Assembly: GCA_030044455.1 (NCBI GenBank)
Contig: JASHVU010000803.1
Location: 1 to 5,288, forward strand
Length of the DNA stretch: 5,288 bases
Direction: 5' to 3'
Source of the DNA: Acidobacteriaceae bacterium
Lineage (GTDB): Bacteria > Acidobacteriota > Terriglobia > Terriglobales > Acidobacteriaceae
The notes beneath the pieces are model-generated. The model was not told where the DNA came from. It did no database searches and saw only the letters and a program-made list of their open reading frames with translations. The position numbers and the translations under genes were made by a program. Below, in pieces: positions 1-5,127 of this stretch (its first letter is position 1; every line of letters starts with the position of its first letter).

Positions 1-1885
1 AAACCGCATCGGCGTTGCGCAGATCAATTTCGTTAAGCACTCGCTCATCGATATTGGGGCGTGTTTCGAGAAGATGGCGGCGATAGACGCCGGGCAGAAG
101 GCCGCACTCGACTGGCGGCGTGAACAACCGGCTGCCCTTCTGGATAAACACGTTGCTGATAGAGCCTTCGGTGAGTTCGCCGCGCAGGTTGAAGAAAAGC
201 AGATCGTCGAGTCTTTCGCGCTGTGCCTGCTCGAAAGCCCGCGCATACAAATTTCGCGCGGTGGTTTTGTGGAAGAGCATGGGGTCTTCGGGGTCGGTGC
301 GGTCTGCGGCAATGCGGACGCGGCCAACGTGATTGGGATCGGCCGGAGCGAGCGGTTGATGCGCGAGTTTTAGCAGACCGTCGCGATCGAGAAGGAGTCG
401 CACGCGTTGAGGTGAACCGGTGGCGAATTGCTGAGCATAGTCCTCGATGGCTTTGCGAACCTGGTCGCGATTGGCAGCGAAGTCGAAGTAATTGGCTGAG
501 TCCATGAGGCGGTCGAGGTGCAGCTCGAGCAGCGGGTAGCCGTTCTCCCAAAGCATTGTTTCAATCAATGAGAATTCCTGACCCTCGCTGCGGGTTAAGA
601 ACTCGGCCTTCAACAGGCACTCGCGGTATTCTTCGGCCGCGACGGAGTCGATGACGACGCCACTGCCGGTTCCCATCGTTCCCGAACGGCCGTGGAGCTC
701 GAGTGTGCGGATGGCCACGTTGAAGACGGTGCGGCGGGGTGAGAAGAAGCCGATCGCGCCGGTGTAGACGCCGCGGGGCCCGTCTTCGAGCTCGGCGATG
801 AGCTGCATGGCGCGCACCTTGGGAGCGCCGGTTACCGAGCCGCAGGGAAAGAGAGCGCGGAAGATCGCCTCGCAGTCTGCGTCGTTGCGCAGTTCCGCCG
901 TTACGGTTGAAGTCATCTGCCAGAGTGTGGGGTAGCGCTCGACATTGAAGAGCTTTTCGGCGCGCACCGAGCCGAACATGGCTACGCGGCCCAGGTCGTT
1001 GCGCACCAGATCGACAATCATCACATTTTCGCTGCGGTTCTTGGGGTCGGCCTGGAGCCACGCGGCGAGCTCGCGATCTTCGCGGGTGGTGCGGCCGCGG
1101 CGTGCCGTGCCTTTCATGGGCCGCGTGGTAATCCGGCGGCCCTGGCCGTTGCTGGAATCAATGTCAAAGAACAGCTCCGGCGAGAAACTCAGGATTTTGT
1201 GGTTCGGTTCGGCATGAACAAATGCGCCATAGCGCGCCGGCTGGCGCGAGCGCAAACGCGCATAAAGTTCTGCGGCGCCGGCCTCGATTCGCAATCGCCA
1301 TGGGGCGGTGAAGTTCAACTGGTAGACGTCGCCGGCGCGGATCCACTCGTGAATCGCGGCGATGCGCTGCGCGTATTCGGTTTCGCTGATGGCGAATTCG
1401 GCGGCGACGTGGACGATGCCGTCTGAGGTCCCGTCGGCTGAGTTCGCGTCCAGCTGGTTGCGGAGTGCTTGAAGTTTCGATTGGATCTCTTGAGGCGGCT
1501 GGTCGATGAAGTATCCGGCCTGGCTATTGATCCGGTAGCCGCGCTCATAGATTCCGAACCATGCATGGGTGGAGCCGAGGGCGCGCATTTGTCTTTCGCT
1601 CATTCGCGCAGACACAGCTGGCTCAAACCATGCGCCGCACTCGTAATTGAAGAATCCCGCCGCACACAGTCCGGCGTGCAATGTGTCTTCGATGGCCGCA
1701 AACAGGGCCGGCAGTTCATCAGGACTGCGGGCTTCGCAAACACGGAGTGGAGCCGTGAACAGCTGCGTCCATGGCTCCTCGTTCGACAAGTATTCGTCGG
1801 GTTTGGCGCCTTCAAGCAGCACCGTGGCGGGTGTCTCATCCACCAGCGCGTAGATCTCCGCGGGGAATGCGGAAAGGCGGTTCAT
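1..1885 (-). CDS. pabB: Bifunctional aminodeoxychorismate synthase component I / 4-amino-4-deoxychorismate lyase (PabB-PabC fusion), 3' end cut off by window
   Basis: The minus strand reads as one uninterrupted frame of 628 codons from ATG at 1885-1883 to the window edge. Residues about 1-430 are a chorismate-binding (PabB/TrpE) domain: RPMKGT at 255-260, VDLVRNDLGR at 291-300, CGSVTGAPK at 348-356, and TGSGVVIDS at 406-414 followed by EEYRECLLKA. Lys258 lies where ADC synthases have the nucleophilic Lys of PIKGT and anthranilate synthases have Ala, which favours 4-aminobenzoate over tryptophan synthesis. Residues about 438-628 are a class IV PLP (PabC/BCAT-fold) domain: candidate PLP Lys540 in FHKTTARNLY, then GELTEGSISNVFI and TPPVECGLLPGVYRR. 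The usual NSLRG-type end is missing, so probably only about 20-30 residues lie outside. No glutamine amidotransferase domain is present, so ammonia would come from a separate PabA or free ammonia. The start is the first ATG of the frame near the upstream stop. It lies 11 bp after that stop and has no clear Shine-Dalgarno, which suggests translational coupling. The cytosolic role in folate synthesis is inferred from the family. Confidence 0.95.
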   Translation of the reverse strand, partial: MNRLSAFPAEIYALVDETPATVLLEGAKPDEYLSNEEPWTQLFTAPLRVCEARSPDELPALFAAIEDTLHAGLCAAGFFNYECGAWFEPAVSARMSERQMRALGSTHAWFGIYERGYRINSQAGYFIDQPPQEIQSKLQALRNQLDANSADGTSDGIVHVAAEFAISETEYAQRIAAIHEWIRAGDVYQLNFTAPWRLRIEAGAAELYARLRSRQPARYGAFVHAEPNHKILSFSPELFFDIDSSNGQGRRITTRPMKGTARRGRTTREDRELAAWLQADPKNRSENVMIVDLVRNDLGRVAMFGSVRAEKLFNVERYPTLWQMTSTVTAELRNDADCEAIFRALFPCGSVTGAPKVRAMQLIAELEDGPRGVYTGAIGFFSPRRTVFNVAIRTLELHGRSGTMGTGSGVVIDSVAAEEYRECLLKAEFLTRSEGQEFSLIETMLWENGYPLLELHLDRLMDSANYFDFAANRDQVRKAIEDYAQQFATGSPQRVRLLLDRDGLLKLAHQPLAPADPNHVGRVRIAADRTDPEDPMLFHKTTARNLYARAFEQAQRERLDDLLFFNLRGELTEGSISNVFIQKGSRLFTPPVECGLLPGVYRRHLLETRPNIDERVLNEIDLRNADAV

Positions 1886-1896
1886 CGAGCGTTCGA

Positions 1897-2916
1897 CTAT
1901 TGCACCGTTAGCACCACGGTGGTTGTGCTCGAAATTGCGGTAACTCCGTTGCTGGATTGCGCGGTAATGGTGATGTTGTAGGTACCCGCCGGAGTGGCCG
2001 GAGTTGCGCCCGGACCGTGATTGTAATAGCGATAGAGCGGATTGCAGCCGGTCATGCCGAGAGACATCACAATGCCAACGAGTGCAACCAGCGCCAGGCG
2101 ATTGAGAAATGCGCGGCGGCGCGCGCCGAAAGCGAGACCCCCAAGGCCGAGTGCTCCGGGCAGCAGCATTGCCCATGTAATGGGACGCAAGTTGGAGCCG
2201 GGAGGCGCATTCATCGCGGTGCCGTTCGACTTGCTGGCCGCCTCGGTTTGAAGCAGCATGGAGCTGGTTGGCGGGCAGCTGGCCGGCGCCGACCCGGCTG
2301 GGCAGCTCGCAGGGGTGGTAGCAAGAATTTCCACGCTTTCAGGCGTGAAGGTGCACGATGACTCGTTGGGAAGACCCGAGCACGAGAGGGTGACAAACAT
2401 CGGCGAGGCGAGCGAGGAGTTGTTCTCGGGGGTCACTGTGATCAGCGAGGTTCCGGTCTGGCCGGGGGTGAGTGTAATAGGAAAGGTGGTGGGCGAAACC
2501 GGCGCAATGGTCACGTCGAAGCCGGGCACATCGCTGCTGGTTCCCGAGGCTTCGGCAACTGGCGATGTTGATCCCCGATGCGTGGCGTCGCCAAGATAGA
2601 CGGCGCGGAGCTGATGATCGCCGCCCGGGAGAGTGATGGTGCTGCGGGCCTGTCCCGAAGCGTCGAGTGCGGCTTCAGCCCGGGTCAAGGTTCCGTCTTC
2701 AATGGCCACAACTCCGCTTGCGGGTAGGCCGTCGGCGCCGGTCACGTCTACCTCGACTGCGGCCTGGGTGCGGCCATTCTGGTCGCTGGTGGTTACGTTC
2801 AGCGTGGCAAAAGTGCCAATCGTCTGCGACGCGGCGGTTGCCGGCAGCGCGGCCAGCGCAAGGCCCAGCCAAGCGACTCCTTGAAGCCGCAGAATGCGGC
2901 TGCTTGTTTTTCTCAC
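1897..2916 (-). CDS. Secreted or envelope Ig-like domain protein with internal lipobox-like segment, function unknown
   Basis: A 339-aa protein from a GTG start. That start is chosen because GGAG lies 9 nt upstream and because it puts a Sec signal peptide first: basic n-region (RKTSSRILR), hydrophobic 13-27, and a cleavage-like ATAAS at 26-30. An in-frame ATG at 2979 or 3063 would place 21-49 hydrophilic residues before it. Residues about 33-120 resemble a bacterial Ig-like group 3 (Big_3) domain, with the AVYLGDATHRGSTS ending typical of that fold. Residues 130-200 form a second beta-rich module with an LSCSGLPNESSCTF stretch (Cys179, Cys188). A low-complexity Cys/Pro/Ser segment (about 201-222) follows. 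Then come hydrophobic 247-264, RRR 266-268, hydrophobic 272-288, a lipobox-like MTGC (Cys291), and a short tail shaped like another Ig strand set (308-339). Extracytoplasmic structural or adhesion-type roles are usual for Ig-like proteins, but no specific function can be assigned. It leads the unit with the pabB-pabC gene, 11 bp downstream. Confidence 0.85.
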   Translation of the reverse strand: MRKTSSRILRLQGVAWLGLALAALPATAASQTIGTFATLNVTTSDQNGRTQAAVEVDVTGADGLPASGVVAIEDGTLTRAEAALDASGQARSTITLPGGDHQLRAVYLGDATHRGSTSPVAEASGTSSDVPGFDVTIAPVSPTTFPITLTPGQTGTSLITVTPENNSSLASPMFVTLSCSGLPNESSCTFTPESVEILATTPASCPAGSAPASCPPTSSMLLQTEAASKSNGTAMNAPPGSNLRPITWAMLLPGALGLGGLAFGARRRAFLNRLALVALVGIVMSLGMTGCNPLYRYYNHGPGATPATPAGTYNITITAQSSNGVTAISSTTTVVLTVQ

Positions 2917-2919
2917 GTG

Positions 2920-2929
2920 CTCCTGCTCC
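2920..2929 (-). promoter_or_regulatory. Ribosome binding site deciding the GTG start of the Ig-like protein
   Basis: On the minus strand the sequence GGAGCAGGAG ends 3 nt before the GTG at 2916-2914. The first GGAG (2929-2926) leaves a 9-nt spacer, which is near-ideal. The second (AGGAG) is too close. No comparable purine-rich site precedes the alternative in-frame ATGs at 2979 or 3063. Confidence 0.65.
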
Positions 2930-3136
2930 AAAACCAGCTGTCTTTCGCCCATCTGGCGTGGCATTGAGTGAAGTTTCATTGTATCTGGCCAGCCCTTGAA
3001 GCGGCCACCCACTCGGATGCAGCGGGCGGGGCGCTCTGGAGCGGATTCGAGCTGGGATCGCATATTTTGCGGTTATTACGGTGGTTCCAGAATAGGTGTA
3101 CCCTATCCAGCTTCCGTGAAAGGGCGCTCCTCGTGG

Positions 3137-3151
3137 GGGTCGGACCGACCC
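3137..3151. promoter_or_regulatory. Perfect 15-bp palindrome, candidate operator
   Basis: GGGTCGG-A-CCGACCC is a perfect 7+1+7 dyad centred on A3144. The single-base spacer makes it a poor RNA hairpin but a plausible site for a dimeric DNA-binding protein. It sits between the divergent genes, about 220 bp upstream of both starts. No regulator is encoded in the window, so the cognate protein is unknown. Confidence 0.4.
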
Positions 3152-3279
3152 GGCTGTATCGCTTCTGGCGTATAGCAATCCTGGAACCGCTATAGATTGA
3201 CGGTTCAGCAGCCATTCCGTAAGTCGCACGGGGGTTCGCGTCACAGCCAGTGTTTCCCGCACCGCTGCAGGCTTAAAAA

Positions 3280-3288
3280 TGCTATGCT
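3280..3288 (+). promoter_or_regulatory. Possible extended -10 promoter element for the kinase gene
   Basis: TGCTATGCT fits TG-n-TATnnT (TATGCT matches 4 of 6 of TATAAT) and follows an A-rich run (TTAAAAAT, 3273-3280). No good -35 is visible at 16-18 bp, as is allowed for extended -10 promoters. Transcription would start near 3295, giving a leader of about 55 nt. This is a pattern-based guess. Confidence 0.3.
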
Positions 3289-3348
3289 TTTGGCCATCGA
3301 ACCTTGTTTATTCCTGCGGCCGCCTGACCCAGCCGGCGAATGTGACAT

Positions 3349-5127
3349 ATGAAGACTTGCCCGGTCTGCGACACTCCGTATCCCGACCAGCACGTCACCT
3401 GTCCTACCGACGGGGCCATGCTGATTGCCTCGCGCGAGCTTGAGCCAGGCCATATTGTGCGCAACAAATACCGGATTGTCCGCAAGATTGGCGAGGGCGG
3501 AATGGGAGTGGTGTACCTGGCGGAGCACATTCTGCTCGGCGGCCAGATTGCGCTGAAATTCCTGGGCGCGGATCTCAGTAGCAACCCCCAGTTCATCAAG
3601 CGTTTCAGGCAGGAGGCGCGGGTGGCTTACCAGCTGCGCCATCCCAACATTGTGGAGGTTTCAGATCTCGACCAGGACGAGGAGGGCAACCTCTTCATTG
3701 CCATGGAGTTCGTGGCCGGGCCCAGTTTGCGGACGGTCATCCATCAGGCTGAAGGACCTCTATCGGTAGTACGTACGCTCAGCATTGTGCGCGGCATTGC
3801 CTCCGGCCTGGGTGCGGCCCACGCGCGCGGCGCAATTCACCGCGACGTTAAGCCTGAGAACGTCCTGATCGGGACCGACCCCAACGGTACCGAACATGCC
3901 AAGGTTCTGGATTTCGGCATCGTGGGAATGACCGAGGGTGTGACCAGCGCCAGTGGCCCGGCGAGCCGCACTCACGGCTTGTTGCTGACTCCCGAGTACG
4001 CTGCCCCCGAGCAGTGGCGCGGCATGCCGGCCGCCGAGCTGGATGGACGCACCGACCTCTATGCCCTTGGCGGCATCATGTACGAGATGCTGACCGGGCG
4101 CACGCCGTTCAAGGCCCGGAACCTTGAAGGCTGGATGTTTCAGCATCTGCAGGCCACGCCCGATCCTCTCGACCAGTTAAGGCCGGATCTGGATCGCGAT
4201 TACTACGGCCTGGGCGCGCTGGTGATGAAACTGCTCGCGCGCGAACGCGACGATCGCCCCAGCAGCGTGATCGCATTTCTTGCCTCCCTTGACAATGTGG
4301 GCCGCCGGCCCACGGTGATTGAGCCGCCCAAACCAATTCCCCGGCCTTTGCCCCCGGATCCCAAACTCGAACCTGAACCCACACCTAAGCCGGAGCCAAA
4401 ACCGGAGCCCGTGCCGAAACCGCAACCTCATACGGCGCGCAAGTTCCTGATTTTTGTCGGCGGGCTGGCGGCTGTGATCGTTCTTACTGTAGTGCTGGTG
4501 CAGCAGAGCCGGCCCCTGACCGACGCACCCAACTTTTCGCCATCCGGCGGCGATTATCCGATCAGCGAGCCTGTAAGCATCACTGACTCCACGCCCAACG
4601 CGGTCATCCACTTCACTGCCGACGGCAGCGCGCCGACTGAGTCCTCTCAGGTTTACACCGGGCCCTTCCCTTCGCTCGTAAGCGGGACCAGAGTTCGCGC
4701 CATGGCCATTGCCGAAGGGCACAAGCCCAGCAACGAGGTTTCAAACACTTACACTTGGGACAGTAACGTCCAGCTTCCCGACAGCGTCAAGAACTCCCCT
4801 GTGTACGACCAGGCTGAGTACCTCTACAAGAACAAGCAGTACGTTCCCGCCCGTTCACTGTTTACCTCCTCCTGCGATAGTGGCGACATGCGCGCCTGCA
4901 ACTACCTTGGTTACATTTATGCCCAGGGACTGACCGGCGCGCGCGACAGGGACCAGGCTCACACGATCTGGCAAAAGGCATGCGACGGCGGAAATTTTTC
5001 AAGCTGCGCCAGCCTGGGAACGCTGTATCAGGAAGACAATGACACGACCAATGCGCGCAAATATTTCCAGAAGGCGTGCGACGGCGGCCTGAGCCAGGGC
5101 TGCTCTCTGCTACAAGATTTGCAATGA
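3349..5127 (+). CDS. Transmembrane serine/threonine protein kinase with extracytoplasmic chitobiase-type and Sel1 (Hcp-like) domains
   Basis: A complete 592-aa protein. An in-frame TGA at 3343-3345 makes ATG 3349 the first possible start, although no clear Shine-Dalgarno precedes it. Order of domains: zinc-ribbon-like leader 1-25 (Cys4, Cys7, Cys18, with Asp21 at the fourth position); PknB-type kinase about 41-314; Pro/Lys/Glu linker 325-360; one membrane helix 366-384; chitobiase/hexosaminidase C-terminal-type beta-sandwich about 395-470; Sel1-like repeats about 487-592 with three C-x7-C pairs. Catalytic residues are all present: glycine loop GEGGMG 48-53, Lys70, Glu89, HRDVKPEN 164-171 (Asp166), DFG 188-190, APE 219-221, Asp235 and Arg303, so it should be active. 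By family it phosphorylates Ser/Thr on cytoplasmic proteins using ATP, with likely autophosphorylation in the loop between DFG and APE. The region outside replaces the PASTA repeats of classical PknB and probably senses a ligand. Substrates and ligand are unknown. Its stop overlaps the next frame by ATGA, suggesting an operon. Confidence 0.95.
   Translation: MKTCPVCDTPYPDQHVTCPTDGAMLIASRELEPGHIVRNKYRIVRKIGEGGMGVVYLAEHILLGGQIALKFLGADLSSNPQFIKRFRQEARVAYQLRHPNIVEVSDLDQDEEGNLFIAMEFVAGPSLRTVIHQAEGPLSVVRTLSIVRGIASGLGAAHARGAIHRDVKPENVLIGTDPNGTEHAKVLDFGIVGMTEGVTSASGPASRTHGLLLTPEYAAPEQWRGMPAAELDGRTDLYALGGIMYEMLTGRTPFKARNLEGWMFQHLQATPDPLDQLRPDLDRDYYGLGALVMKLLARERDDRPSSVIAFLASLDNVGRRPTVIEPPKPIPRPLPPDPKLEPEPTPKPEPKPEPVPKPQPHTARKFLIFVGGLAAVIVLTVVLVQQSRPLTDAPNFSPSGGDYPISEPVSITDSTPNAVIHFTADGSAPTESSQVYTGPFPSLVSGTRVRAMAIAEGHKPSNEVSNTYTWDSNVQLPDSVKNSPVYDQAEYLYKNKQYVPARSLFTSSCDSGDMRACNYLGYIYAQGLTGARDRDQAHTIWQKACDGGNFSSCASLGTLYQEDNDTTNARKYFQKACDGGLSQGCSLLQDLQ
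4321..4428 (+). repeat. Proline-rich PEP/KPEP linker repeat inside the kinase gene
   Basis: Residues 325-360 of the kinase consist almost wholly of Pro alternating with Glu and Lys (for example PTPKPEPKPEPVPKPQP). Such segments are stiff and extended, and this one separates the kinase domain from the membrane helix. The underlying DNA is a degenerate repeat of CC-G-GAG/AAA codons, so its length could vary between strains. Confidence 0.8.
4807..5124 (+). repeat. Sel1-like (Hcp-type) repeats with paired cysteines in the kinase C-terminus
   Basis: Three related units occupy residues 487-592. Each carries the core ACDGG/SCDSG followed by a second Cys: Cys509/Cys517, Cys545/Cys553 and Cys577/Cys585. 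The constant C-x7-C spacing matches Hcp-like Sel1 repeats, in which each pair forms a disulfide within a helix-turn-helix. This fits the oxidising location predicted by the single membrane helix. The last unit is short and ends the protein. Confidence 0.8.

Larger units (their letters stand above)
2917..3348. other. Divergent intergenic region between the Ig-like protein gene and the kinase gene
   Basis: These 432 bp separate two outward-facing genes and must hold promoters for both. Open frames crossing it are short and show no family resemblance. I found no tRNA or other structured RNA. It contains a perfect 15-bp palindrome (3137-3151), a gapped 5-bp palindrome ATAGG-N5-CCTAT (3092-3106), a 6-bp inverted repeat TATAGC-N12-GCTATA (3171-3194), and a possible rightward extended -10 (3280-3288). 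I could not find a convincing -35/-10 pair for the leftward genes. The part nearest the Ig-like gene (2917-3063) could be translated as an N-terminal extension, but the ribosome binding site argues against that. Confidence 0.6.

Noticed and set aside
1..1885. Possible frameshift or broken pabB, since only short minus-strand frames with internal ATGs appear when whole ORFs are required
   Set aside because: Codon-by-codon reading from 1885 to the window edge gives 628 uninterrupted codons with all motifs in one frame. The gene is only truncated by the window.
1469..1981. 170-codon plus-strand open frame
   Set aside because: It is antisense to the pabB N-terminus and the end of the Ig-like gene, both of which have strong protein-level support.
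2977..3063. Upstream starts (ATG 3063 or ATG 2979) for the Ig-like protein
   Set aside because: They add 21-49 hydrophilic residues before a clear signal peptide and lack a well-spaced ribosome binding site, while GTG 2916 has GGAG at 9 nt.
3083..3088. GGAACC on either strand as an ECF sigma factor -35
   Set aside because: No CGTC or TCTA-type -10 is found at 16-17 bp on either strand.
3197..3225. TTGACG followed 17 bp later by TAAGTC as a rightward sigma-70 promoter
   Set aside because: The -35 is good (5 of 6) but the -10 matches only 3 of 6, and the leader would be over 120 nt. The extended -10 at 3280 is a better guess.
2699..3262. 187-codon minus-strand open frame spanning the intergenic region and the start of the Ig-like gene
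   Set aside because: It is in another frame of the Ig-like gene for much of its length, is rich in Arg/Pro/Gly typical of GC-rich shadow frames, and has no recognisable domain or signal.
3241..3642. 133-codon minus-strand open frame over the kinase start
   Set aside because: It is antisense to the zinc-ribbon leader and the glycine loop of the kinase and shows no domain of its own.
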